Assembly: GCA_964587515.1 (NCBI GenBank)
Contig: CAZPMO010000054.1
Location: 1 to 26,485 of the forward strand
From: CAZPMO01 sp964587515
GTDB lineage: Bacteria > Pseudomonadota > Alphaproteobacteria > MPNO01
Length of the DNA stretch: 26,485 bases
Direction of reading: 5' to 3'
In this document: positions 7,912 to 15,853 of the stretch, piece after piece
Position numbering within the stretch: the stretch's first letter is position 1
Layout of the letters: each line of letters starts with the position of its first letter
Position numbers and translations under genes: made by a program
Notes under the pieces: generated by a model
The model's input: only the letters and a program-made list of their open reading frames with translations
Told to the model about the DNA's origin: nothing
Database searches by the model: none

Positions 7912-9290
7912 GGGGCGAGCTAACCCAAACCCTGGCCCGGTTCGCGCGCGACACCGGCCCCGCCGACATACCCGACGCCGCGATCGCGCGCGGCAAGATC
8001 CACATTCTCGACACGCTCGGCCTCTCGTTGGCCGGCGCGCGCGCCGGCCCCACCCGCATCGCGCGCGACCATGTCGCCGCGCTCGGCATCGAGGGCGGCG
8101 CGGCGCGCGTGCTGGGCACCGGGATCACCACCGCGCCGCGGTTCGCCGCCTTCCTCAACGGCGCCGCCATGCACGCCGATAATTTCGACGACACCAACCC
8201 GCAACCGACGCCTGACCGCAACGGCGGCATCCATGCCAGCGGCGCCATCCTGCCCGCCGCGCTCGCCATCGCCGAACGCACGGAGGCTTCCGGGCGCGAC
8301 CTCATGGCCGCCTTCCATATTGGCGCCGAGATCGCCTGCAAGCTCAACCATGCGATCGACCAGCGCCATTATATGGGCGGCTTTCACGCCACCAGCACAC
8401 TGAACACTTTCGGCGCGGCGGCGGCGTGCGCGCGGCTCGACGGGCTCGACGCCGGCGGAATCGGGAACGCGCTGGCGATCGCGGCCAGTTCGGCGGCCGG
8501 CATAAGACGCAATTTCGGTTTCGGGATCGAGACCACGCATGCGGGCCACGCCGCCGAGGCGGGCCTTGTCGCGGCCGATCTCGCGGCGCGTGGTCTCGAC
8601 GGCGCGCCGGACGCGCTGGAAGCGCCGGCCGGCTATATCGACGCCGCCGCCGGCGGTTTCGATGAGACAGTGGTTGACGGCCGGCTGGGCGCACCGTGGG
8701 CTATCCTGGATCCCGGCACCTGGATAAAGCCGCACCCATCGGGGGCGTTGACCCACCCGGCGATGGGCGGTCTGGGCGAGATCGTGCGCGACAACGATCT
8801 TGCGCCGGGCGACATCACGCGCATTTCGGCGCGCACCAACGAACGGGTGTACAAGACCCTGATCCAGCATGATCCGGTGACCTCGCTCCAGGCGAAATTC
8901 TCCATGGAATTCTGTCTCGCCATCGTCGCGGTGGCGCGCCGCGTCGGCCTGTCCGAATTCACCGACGCGGTGGTCACGCGCGCCGACGTGCGCGACATGA
9001 TGGGCCGCGTCGATTACGCCCCCTACCGGGAAACCAGGCCGGATTACGGCAACGTCACCACCCTGCTGGAGGTCACGCTCACCGACGGACGGATCATCGA
9101 GGCGCGCGCCGATCACGCGCGCGGCAGCACGACGTCGCCCATGGGCTATGACGAGACCGCCGAGAAGTTCCTGGGCTGCGCCGATTATGCCGGCTGGCCC
9201 GGCGGGCGCGCCCGCGCAGCCGTTGAAATGGTAGCCGGGCTGGAGGATGTGGCGAATATCGGCGATCTTACCGGATTGCTGGCGGGGTGA
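7908..9290 (+). CDS. MmgE/PrpD-family protein (2-methylcitrate dehydratase-like), probable CTG start
   Basis: About 460 residues, the usual length of MmgE/PrpD proteins, a family including 2-methylcitrate dehydratase, cis-aconitate decarboxylase and other hydro-lyases or decarboxylases. The family N-terminus is seen as TRAL-like TQTLARFARDTGPADIP, followed by GKIHILDTLGLSLAGA. Later hallmarks are NGAAMHADNFDDTNP, HATSTLNTFGAAAA and KPHPSGALTHPAMG. The frame has no ATG, GTG or TTG near the expected start. CTG at 7908 overlaps the TGA of the upstream gene and follows a GGAGG at 7 nt, so I place the start there. The next ATG (MHADN) would remove about 87 conserved residues. Function in the pathway: dehydration or isomerisation of a tricarboxylate-like acid is plausible. 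Confidence 0.82.
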   Translation: MRGELTQTLARFARDTGPADIPDAAIARGKIHILDTLGLSLAGARAGPTRIARDHVAALGIEGGAARVLGTGITTAPRFAAFLNGAAMHADNFDDTNPQPTPDRNGGIHASGAILPAALAIAERTEASGRDLMAAFHIGAEIACKLNHAIDQRHYMGGFHATSTLNTFGAAAACARLDGLDAGGIGNALAIAASSAAGIRRNFGFGIETTHAGHAAEAGLVAADLAARGLDGAPDALEAPAGYIDAAAGGFDETVVDGRLGAPWAILDPGTWIKPHPSGALTHPAMGGLGEIVRDNDLAPGDITRISARTNERVYKTLIQHDPVTSLQAKFSMEFCLAIVAVARRVGLSEFTDAVVTRADVRDMMGRVDYAPYRETRPDYGNVTTLLEVTLTDGRIIEARADHARGSTTSPMGYDETAEKFLGCADYAGWPGGRARAAVEMVAGLEDVANIGDLTGLLAG

Positions 9291-9811
9291 GCGCGATGGC
9301 GGGAAATCACGTGACATTGGTTTTGGGCGGCGCGCGTTCGGGTAAGAGCCGCCACGCCGAGGGTTTGGTCGCGGCAATGGACGCGGTGCCGGTCTATATC
9401 GCCACCGCCGAAGCGCGCGACGCGGAGATGACGGCGCGCATCGCCGCGCACCGGGACCGGCGCGGCGCACGCTGGACCAGCATCGAGGAACCGCTCGACC
9501 TCGCCGGCGCGCTGGCGACCCACGCGATCGCCGACAACGCGGTGCTGGTGGATTGCCTGACGATCTGGCTGTCGAACCTGATGGAAGCGGGTCATGATCC
9601 GGCCCGCGAGACCGACCGGCTGGCGTCGGCGCTGTCCGGGACCGGCGCGCCGGTGGTGCTGGTCGCCAACGAGGTCGGGCTCGGCATCGTCCCCGACAAC
9701 GCGCTGGCGCGCGCCTTCCGCGACCATGCCGGCCATCTCAACCAGGCGGTGGCGGAGATCGCCGACCGCGTGCTGTTCGTCGCCGCCGGTCTGCCGCTGA
9801 CGCTGAAGTGA
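9287..9811 (+). CDS. cobP: Adenosylcobinamide kinase / adenosylcobinamide-phosphate guanylyltransferase
   Basis: A 174-residue CobU/CobP-type bifunctional enzyme. It phosphorylates adenosylcobinamide and then adds GMP, in nucleotide-loop assembly of cobalamin. The P-loop GGARSGKS (14-21), the candidate guanylylated His55 in AARIAAHRDRR-like RIAAHRDRR, DCLTIWLSNLM and NEVGLGIVPDN are all family signatures. A GTG at 9287 overlaps the previous stop (GTGA); an ATG at 9296 after GGCGGGG is an equally possible start. Usually it sits with other cob genes, but none is seen here. It is wedged between a PrpD-family gene and transporters, so it is an orphan in this context. Confidence 0.92.
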   Translation: MSAMAGNHVTLVLGGARSGKSRHAEGLVAAMDAVPVYIATAEARDAEMTARIAAHRDRRGARWTSIEEPLDLAGALATHAIADNAVLVDCLTIWLSNLMEAGHDPARETDRLASALSGTGAPVVLVANEVGLGIVPDNALARAFRDHAGHLNQAVAEIADRVLFVAAGLPLTLK

Positions 9812-9857
9812 CGGTGAACCGGCGTTTGCGCTATGTATAGCGGCGGGAGGTGACCGC

Positions 9858-10130
9858 ATGCCGCGAATGATCAGGCGTGTGCTGGTGTTGGCGCTGGGCT
9901 GGATTTTCATCGCGCTGGGGATCGCGGGGCTGTTCCTGCCGGTTTTGCAGGGCATTCTGTTTTTGCTGATCGGGCTGGCGCTGCTGTCGGTGGAATCACG
10001 GACCGCGCGCCGCATACTGGCGCGCCTGCGGGCGCGATTTCCGGCGTTGGCTCAACGGCTCGACGAGGCGGAACGCCGCGCGCGGGCGCTGTTTGCCCGC
10101 CTCACCGGCCGAGACCAGACCGAGGGCTGA
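9858..10130 (+). CDS. Small two-helix membrane protein (PGPGW/DUF454-like)
   Basis: A 90-residue protein with two adjacent hydrophobic segments, about 7-26 (VLVLALGWIFIALGIAGLFL) and 28-46 (VLQGILFLLIGLALLSVES), joined by a short proline-containing turn. A basic, probably helical tail rich in Arg follows (RRILARLRARFPALAQRL) and likely faces the cytoplasm. The pattern resembles the small PGPGW-type and YbaN/DUF454-type membrane proteins of unknown function. A very strong GGAGGTGA ribosome site precedes ATG. It sits 46 nt after cobP and 3 nt before the first MFS gene, so it is probably co-transcribed. No function can be given. Confidence 0.8.
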   Translation: MPRMIRRVLVLALGWIFIALGIAGLFLPVLQGILFLLIGLALLSVESRTARRILARLRARFPALAQRLDEAERRARALFARLTGRDQTEG

Positions 10131-10133
10131 GAA

Positions 10134-11321
10134 ATGAGCGCACCCGCCCTCGCGATCCTGGTATGCGTCGCCGAAGTGCTCGGCATGTTGAATTTTTCCA
10201 CCTTCCAGGCGTTGATCCCGACCTTCCAGGCTGACTGGAAACTCAGCAACACCGACGCCGGCTGGATCAGCGGCATCTTCTTCGCGGGATATGTGGCGGC
10301 GGTGCCGGTGCTGGTCAGCCTGACCGACCGCATCGACCCGCGCCGCATCACGCTGGTCGCGCTGGTGGTGGGTGGGCTCTCCTCGCTCGGCTTCGCGTTG
10401 TTCGCCGAGGGGTTCTGGACCGCGATGATCTTCCGCGCGCTCCAGGGCATCGGCCTCGCCGGCACTTATATGCCGGGGCTGAAGGCGCTGTCCGACCAGA
10501 CCGAAGGCGCACACCAGTCACGCTATGTCGCCTTCTATACTGCGAGCTTCGGCATCGGCGCCGGGCTGTCCTATCCGCTGGCCGGCGAAATGACAGCCGC
10601 GTTCGACTGGCACTGGGCGTTCGGCGCCAACGCCATCGGTTCAGTGGCGGCGTTCATACTCATCTGGTGGGGCCTGCCCGCCAAAGCGCCGGAACATCAC
10701 GAACATCACGGCCATCTGTTGAATTTCCGCCCCATATTCGAGAACCGCCGCGCCATGGCCTTCATCCTCGGCTATATGGGCCATAATTGGGAGCTGTTCG
10801 CCTTTCGCTCCTGGGTGGTCGCGTTCATGGTCTTCGTCGAACGCAGCCACGGCATCGACTCGCCCATTGTCACCGCCACCGGGCTCGCCGCCATCGCGAC
10901 GCTGCTGGGCGTGCCGTCGAGCATCATCGGCAACGAACTCGCCGTGCGTCTCGGGCGGCCACGCCTGATCCTGATCGTCACCGGGGTGTCGGTTGCGCTC
11001 GGCTGCGTGCTCGGTTTCACCTCGGCCAGTTCCTACTGGCTGGCGGCGCTGATGTGCCTCGTATACGGCTTCCTGCTGACCAGCGATTCCGCCGCGCTGA
11101 CCGCCGGCACCGTGGCCGCCGCCGCGCCGGGCCAGCGCGGCCAGACGCTGGCCATGCACGCCTTCCTGGGCTTCATGGGCGGCGTGTTCGGGCCGCTCGC
11201 CATGGGCATCGCGCTGGACGCCATCGGCAACGGCATCGCCGCCGACTGGGGCCTCGCCTTCGCGACCGGCGCGGTGGGCAGCGCGATCGCCTTCGCGGCG
11301 GTCGCGTTCCGGCGCGAGTGA
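10134..11321 (+). CDS. MFS transporter, first of a tandem pair
   Basis: A 395-residue major facilitator superfamily permease with about 12 hydrophobic segments. A cytoplasmic motif-A-like stretch, VSLTDRIDPRRITL, follows the second helix, and RALQGIGLAGTYMPGLKALSDQ marks the helix 4-5 region. A His-rich loop (EHHEHHGH) lies in the central cytoplasmic region. The start ATG follows a GAGGG site and lies 3 nt after the small membrane protein. Its TGA overlaps the GTG of the second MFS gene. Next to catabolic genes, it is a candidate importer of an organic acid or aromatic acid, but substrate cannot be read from the sequence. Confidence 0.88.
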   Translation: MSAPALAILVCVAEVLGMLNFSTFQALIPTFQADWKLSNTDAGWISGIFFAGYVAAVPVLVSLTDRIDPRRITLVALVVGGLSSLGFALFAEGFWTAMIFRALQGIGLAGTYMPGLKALSDQTEGAHQSRYVAFYTASFGIGAGLSYPLAGEMTAAFDWHWAFGANAIGSVAAFILIWWGLPAKAPEHHEHHGHLLNFRPIFENRRAMAFILGYMGHNWELFAFRSWVVAFMVFVERSHGIDSPIVTATGLAAIATLLGVPSSIIGNELAVRLGRPRLILIVTGVSVALGCVLGFTSASSYWLAALMCLVYGFLLTSDSAALTAGTVAAAAPGQRGQTLAMHAFLGFMGGVFGPLAMGIALDAIGNGIAADWGLAFATGAVGSAIAFAAVAFRRE

Positions 11322-12544
11322 CCGAGACAACGCCCGAACGCCGCATGTGGCCGCTGGTCGCCGCCATGTGCGCCGCCGAGATCGCCAGCATGGCGGGCAT
11401 TTCGACCTTCGCGGCGCTGCTGCCGGATTTCATCACGCTCTGGTCGCTGTCGAATACCGAGGCGGGCTGGATATCCGGGCTCTATTTCGCCGGCTATATG
11501 GGCGCGGTGCCGGTGCTGGTAAGCCTCACTGACAGGGTCGATCCGCGCCGCATCTATCTCGCCTCGACACTGCTGGCGGCGGTCGTGACGGCGGCCTTCG
11601 CGGTGGCCGCCGACGGGTTCTGGTCGGCCTCCATCCTGCGCGCGCTGGCCGGCGTCGGGCTGGCCGGCACCTACATGCCGGGGCTGAAAATACTGTCTGA
11701 CCGGATCGGCGGGCCGCGTCAGTCCCGCGCGCTGGCCCTCTATACCGCGAGCTTCAGCATCGGCACCGGGCTTTCCTTCTTGATCGCCGGGGAAGCCGCG
11801 CCGCTGCTGGGCTGGCGCTGGGCGTTCGGCATCGCCGCGCTGGGCCCGGTGATCGCGTTTCTCATTGTCGCCGCCTTGATCCCGCGCGCCGCGCCGGTGA
11901 CGACGAGCAGACCGACCGCGCGGCTGCTCGATTTTCGCCCGGTTTTCCGCAACCGCCAGGCGATGGGATATATATTGGCGTACGGCGTGCACGCCTGGGA
12001 AGCGCTCGGCTTTCGCGCCTGGGTGGTCGCCTTCCTGATATTCAGCGTCAGTCTGCAACCGGTGGACGGGGCGGGTCTGCTGTCGGGCACGGTGGTGGCG
12101 ATGCTGATCAGCCTCGCCGGCGTGCCGGCCAGCATCGTCGGCAACGAATTCGCCATGCGGTTCGGCCGCGCCCGGGTCGCGATCTTCTCGGGACTGATCT
12201 CCGCCGCCATCGGCTGCGCCATAGGGTTCTCCGCGCCGCTCCCCTATCTCGCCGTCATCGCGCTGCTGCTGATATACAGCCTCGCCAACTACGCCGATTC
12301 ATCGACGCTGACGGCGGGCACCGTGGCCGCCGCGCAGCCCGGGCTCTCGGGCGCGACCATGGCGGTCCATTCCTGCGTCGGGTTCGCGGGCGGCTTCATG
12401 GGGCCGCTGGTGTTCGGCATGGTCCTCGACGTCGCCGGCGGCACCGGTGAGACCGCCGCCTGGGGCCTCGGTTTCGCATCGCTGGGCCTCGCCGCCGCCC
12501 TCGGCCCGCTGGCGCTGTTCCTGCTGGCGCGGCCCCGGCCGTAG
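11318..12544 (+). CDS. MFS transporter, second of a tandem pair
   Basis: A 408-residue MFS permease, paralogous to the gene just upstream. The two share LSNTDAGWISG/LSNTEAGWISG, VPVLVSLTDR-DPRR, GLAGTYMPGLK-LSD, YTASF-IG-GLS and LTAGTVAAA-PG segments at equivalent positions. I start it at GTG 11318, which overlaps the preceding stop by 4 nt; ATG 11345 is an alternative that would leave a short N-terminus like that of the first copy. The long reading frame running upstream to 10787 is a shadow of the first copy. It ends 4 nt before the convergent arfB-like gene. Adjacent MFS duplicates may have diverged in substrate or act together; nothing here decides. Confidence 0.87.
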   Translation: MTETTPERRMWPLVAAMCAAEIASMAGISTFAALLPDFITLWSLSNTEAGWISGLYFAGYMGAVPVLVSLTDRVDPRRIYLASTLLAAVVTAAFAVAADGFWSASILRALAGVGLAGTYMPGLKILSDRIGGPRQSRALALYTASFSIGTGLSFLIAGEAAPLLGWRWAFGIAALGPVIAFLIVAALIPRAAPVTTSRPTARLLDFRPVFRNRQAMGYILAYGVHAWEALGFRAWVVAFLIFSVSLQPVDGAGLLSGTVVAMLISLAGVPASIVGNEFAMRFGRARVAIFSGLISAAIGCAIGFSAPLPYLAVIALLLIYSLANYADSSTLTAGTVAAAQPGLSGATMAVHSCVGFAGGFMGPLVFGMVLDVAGGTGETAAWGLGFASLGLAAALGPLALFLLARPRP

Positions 12545-12548
12545 TCCC

Positions 12549-12972
12549 TCACCCCTCGTCCTTCGGCGCGCGGCGCAGGCGTTTGGTGGCGCCGCGCCGG
12601 GTCTTGGTATCCAGGCGGCGTTTTTTTGGAGCCCAGGCTCGGGCGCGTCGGTTTGCGGGGCACCGGGCGCACCGCGGCGCGGCGCAATAGGTCGACCAGC
12701 CGGGCCAGCGCGTCGTCGCGGTTCTGTTCCTGGGTGCGGAAGCGCGCCGCCGTGATCACGATCACCCCGTCCTTGGTCAGCCGCCGTCCCGCGAAGCGTT
12801 CCGCGCGGGCCCGTACGTCATCGGGCAGCGACGGCGAGTTGCGCAGATCGAAGCGCAGCTGCACCGCGGTGGCGACCTTGTTGACGTTCTGCCCGCCGGG
12901 CCCCGAGGCGCGGACGAAGCTTTCCTCGATCTCGCGCGGATCGATGGCGATGCGACCGGTAATCTCGATCAT
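12549..12972 (-). pseudogene. arfB: ArfB/YaeJ-type peptidyl-tRNA hydrolase, frameshifted at a 7-A run
   Basis: A release-factor-like ribosome-rescue protein that hydrolyses peptidyl-tRNA on stalled ribosomes. The N-terminal domain has the GGQ motif at 26-28 (RASGPGGQNVNKVATAV). After PSLGSKK (residue 117) the frame is lost: seven A residues (T run at 12621-12627 on the plus strand) stand where six are needed. Without one A the frame continues as RRLDTKTRRGATKRLRRAPKDEG and stops at 12549, giving 140 residues, the length of E. coli ArfB. This basic tail enters the mRNA channel and is essential in known ArfB. As written, translation would instead run on antisense to the MFS gene to 12289. A homopolymer sequencing error, true inactivation or slippage are all possible. 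Confidence 0.85.
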
Positions 12973-12993
12973 CACCGCACCGAACGAGCCGCC

Positions 12994-14766
12994 TCAGTCG
13001 TCGCCTTCGAGGCGTTTCAGCCACACCGAGATCACGGCCGGCTTGCCGGCGCGGGTCTGTTCGAGGCCGCGCGGCAGCGCGGCCGGGACCTCGGCCGGAT
13101 CGCGCACGTTCTCGCCATAGGCACCGGCGGCTTCGGCTTCCTTGGCGAAATCGATGGGCGGATCGAAATAGCCGCCTTCGAACCCGCCCGCCTTGGCGTG
13201 GCCTTCGGGGCCGTAATAATTCGCGATGCGCGAGGTTCCGGTGGTGTAGCTGCGGTTGGTGTAGACCACGGTCAGGAACGGCGCGCCGTGATGGTTGGCG
13301 GCCCAGATCGCCGGCGCCGGCGTACCGAACATATAGAACCCGTCGCCGGTGACCGCGATGATATCGCGGTCGGGCGCGGCCAGCTTGGCGCCCAGCGCCG
13401 CGCCGGGCGACCAGCCGCCGCTGGAGCCCGGATTGGCGAAATAGGAGCCGGGCAATTCGCACGGCATGTAATCGCGCACGCGCGGCGTCGGCAGCGTTTC
13501 GTCCAGCACCACGCAATTGTCATCGAGCATCTTGCCGAGATTGTAGGAGACCCATTTGGGATCCATCGGCGTGTTGGCGGACACGTCAGTCGCCTCCTTA
13601 TCGATGCCCGCGACCCAGGCCTGTTGCGCCTCGGCGAGCCGCGCGGTGCGCTCGGCGATGCGTCCCCGGTCCGCGTCCTTTAGCAGCCCGCGCACGGCGT
13701 CGGTCAACGCCCGGATGGTCAGCAGCGGGTCGGCGGCGACCCTGACGTCGGCGGTGAACTCGTAGGTGGGAATGCGCATCTTGATGGGGTCGTGGCCGAC
13801 GGCGGCGATATAGGCTTTCTCGCCCGGCGCGTTGCGCCCCGGCACCCAGGGCACGTCCGCTTCGAGCACCAGCACCGCGTCGGCGTCCTTCAGCGTCGGC
13901 TGCGGCTGGAACAGGGGATGGCGGAACGGGAAGCACATGTACGCCTTCTGCACCGATTCCACGACCGCCATGCCCAGCAATTCGCACAGCTCGACCAACG
14001 CCGGCACGGTTTCCGGATTGCGGCCGGACGCGGAGACCACCACCACCGGATGGTCGGCGTGCGCCAGCCGTTCGGCGATCTCGCCGATGCTGTCGAGATT
14101 GGGCCCGGCGGGAGTCGGAATGCCGAGCTGGTCGGCGGTCGGGAACCGCGCGCCGTCCATGGGCTCCAGCGTGAGTTCCTTTGGGAAATTCAGATAGACC
14201 GGGCCGCAGGGCTCGGTGCGCGTCACCTGAATGGCGCGGCTGATCATCATGCCGGGATTGTCCTGCGAGGTCAGGCGGTGGTCCCACTTGGTGTAGTTGC
14301 GGACGATGCCGTTCTGGTCATAGGTCTCCTGCATCCACAGATGGCCGCCCTCGTCGCGGCCGCCCTTGGCCGAACCGGCATAGGCGGTCGGCGGGAAACC
14401 CGCGGTGATGATCACCGGCAGGCCGCTGCGCCACGCGGTATGCACCGCGCCGCCGTAATGCTGGGTGCCCACGTCCACATGGGCGGCGGTGGCGGCCGGG
14501 CGTCCACTGAGCGCCGCGAAACCGAGCGCGGCGTTGAGGTTCGCGTGCTCGTGGGGCACGGTGATCATGCGGATGGTGCGGTTGTCGCCACGGGCGCGCG
14601 CCTTGGCGATGCCCTCCTGGTAGAAACCGATTTCCGAGCCCGAGGTGAAGAACAGATGATCGACGCCGCCGGCGGCCAGCGCCGCGACCAGCGCATCGCC
14701 AACCTCATCCGCCGGTGTTTCGATCCACGTCGAAGCGCCGCCCTCGCCATCACCCTTGGCCATCAT
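12994..14766 (-). CDS. ThDP-dependent enzyme of the acetolactate synthase large-subunit family
   Basis: A 590-residue thiamine-diphosphate enzyme with the PYR, central and PP domains of the acetolactate synthase/benzoylformate decarboxylase family. The activating Glu is Glu73 in VPHEHANLNAALGF. The cofactor motif begins at GDGFYMFG (about 472) and ends near VVYTNRSYT, where the usual NN is TN. These enzymes decarboxylate 2-keto acids or join two of them; the active-site region does not match biosynthetic acetolactate synthase and no regulatory subunit is adjacent. A decarboxylase or carboligase for a catabolic keto acid is a reasonable inference. Tandem ATG codons at 14766 and 14763 follow AAAGGGAG. 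It lies 21 nt upstream of the arfB-like gene. Confidence 0.85.
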   Translation of the reverse strand: MMAKGDGEGGASTWIETPADEVGDALVAALAAGGVDHLFFTSGSEIGFYQEGIAKARARGDNRTIRMITVPHEHANLNAALGFAALSGRPAATAAHVDVGTQHYGGAVHTAWRSGLPVIITAGFPPTAYAGSAKGGRDEGGHLWMQETYDQNGIVRNYTKWDHRLTSQDNPGMMISRAIQVTRTEPCGPVYLNFPKELTLEPMDGARFPTADQLGIPTPAGPNLDSIGEIAERLAHADHPVVVVSASGRNPETVPALVELCELLGMAVVESVQKAYMCFPFRHPLFQPQPTLKDADAVLVLEADVPWVPGRNAPGEKAYIAAVGHDPIKMRIPTYEFTADVRVAADPLLTIRALTDAVRGLLKDADRGRIAERTARLAEAQQAWVAGIDKEATDVSANTPMDPKWVSYNLGKMLDDNCVVLDETLPTPRVRDYMPCELPGSYFANPGSSGGWSPGAALGAKLAAPDRDIIAVTGDGFYMFGTPAPAIWAANHHGAPFLTVVYTNRSYTTGTSRIANYYGPEGHAKAGGFEGGYFDPPIDFAKEAEAAGAYGENVRDPAEVPAALPRGLEQTRAGKPAVISVWLKRLEGDD

Positions 14767-14820
14767 CCGTCTCCCTTTTGAACAACCGTTGATCGGGCAT
14801 TGTGCACTAAATCCCGCGCC

Positions 14821-15708
14821 TCACAAGGCGGGGCCGACCGGGGGCCGCATCTCCTCGATGACCGCGTTGAGTTGAGCGCCAAACACGACCAGCACCCCGA
14901 CGGCCCAGAAGAAAATCAACGTGACGATGATCCCGCCCAGATTCCCGTACACCAGGGTATAATCGGTCAATTCCGACATGTACGACGAATACAAAAAACT
15001 GCCGATGATCAGCGCGACGACGACCAGAACCGCGCCGGGACATACCCCTGTCCACGACAGGCGTTTGTTGGGAAGGTAGCGATAAAGCAACACGATGATC
15101 GCCAGCAACCCAACCGCCCCGACGGCGTAGCGCAGGCCGGTGGCGAACAGATCGATGGAACGCGAGAAGCGGAAGGATTCCTGGAGCCAGTCCCACGCGA
15201 ACGGCGCGATGAGCAGGCTCAGCGCGACCAGAACGAAAATCAGCGAAAGACCGATGACCATCGCCGTGCTCTGCAGCCGCCGGCGCCAATAGGGAATTGT
15301 CCCGTCCACGCCATAGGCGCGGTTCAGCGCCTTACGCAGCCCTTCGAGGCCGGAACCGGTCGTCCACACGATCGTGAACGTGCTGATGGTGAGCAGCTCG
15401 CTTTCCCGTCGCTGGAATATGTCGGCAAGGGCCAGTTCGAAGACATCGGCAACATCTTCGGGCAAATGCTCGAAAATAAAGGCGACGACAAAAGTGCCGT
15501 TTTCCGTCGAGCCCACGAGCCCGGCCAGCGTAACCAGGAAGAGCAGAAACGGCACGAAGGAGAGCAATCCGTTCAAGGCGAGGTAACTGGCGAGCACGAA
15601 ACCATCGGCCTGCGCGAAGCGCTCGAACGCCTGAATTCCGCATCTTATGGGGAGCGGCGCGTGATCCGAGGTGAACATCGATTTTAGGCCAGACCAGTCG
15701 ATCGACAT
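14821..15708 (-). CDS. YihY/BrkB-family inner-membrane protein
   Basis: A 295-residue polytopic membrane protein with roughly six hydrophobic segments. Landmarks are ASYLALNGLLSFVPFLLFLVTL (about 40-61), FTIVWTTGSGLEGLRKALNRAYGV, the YLPNKRLSWTGVCPGAVL stretch, and LVYGNLGGIIVTLIFFWAVGVLVVFGAQLNA near the end, all typical of YihY/BrkB (once called RNase BN). The family is of uncertain function. The start ATG follows AGGGA at about 9 nt. It ends 54 nt before the ThDP enzyme on the same strand and is divergent from the MOSC gene, with 145 nt between them. Confidence 0.9.
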   Translation of the reverse strand: MSIDWSGLKSMFTSDHAPLPIRCGIQAFERFAQADGFVLASYLALNGLLSFVPFLLFLVTLAGLVGSTENGTFVVAFIFEHLPEDVADVFELALADIFQRRESELLTISTFTIVWTTGSGLEGLRKALNRAYGVDGTIPYWRRRLQSTAMVIGLSLIFVLVALSLLIAPFAWDWLQESFRFSRSIDLFATGLRYAVGAVGLLAIIVLLYRYLPNKRLSWTGVCPGAVLVVVALIIGSFLYSSYMSELTDYTLVYGNLGGIIVTLIFFWAVGVLVVFGAQLNAVIEEMRPPVGPAL

Positions 15709-15853
15709 ATCCGTGATCCCTGCAAACGCGTTGGAGCCCGAACAGCAATTATCACACCCGCCCGCGCTGGCAGCTATATTCCGTTTTGGCCCGCTTCGCG
15801 GAAACGCTACGATCGTTTCTCAGAACAACCATTTGGAGGGCGATGTGACGGGG

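Noticed and set aside
10787..11317. Upstream part of the second MFS frame
   Set aside because: It is the shadow of the first MFS gene; homology of the second begins after the GTG at 11318.
12289..12548. C-terminal run-on of the arfB frame past the A7 run
   Set aside because: It reads antisense through the MFS gene; the +1 frame gives the conserved tail.
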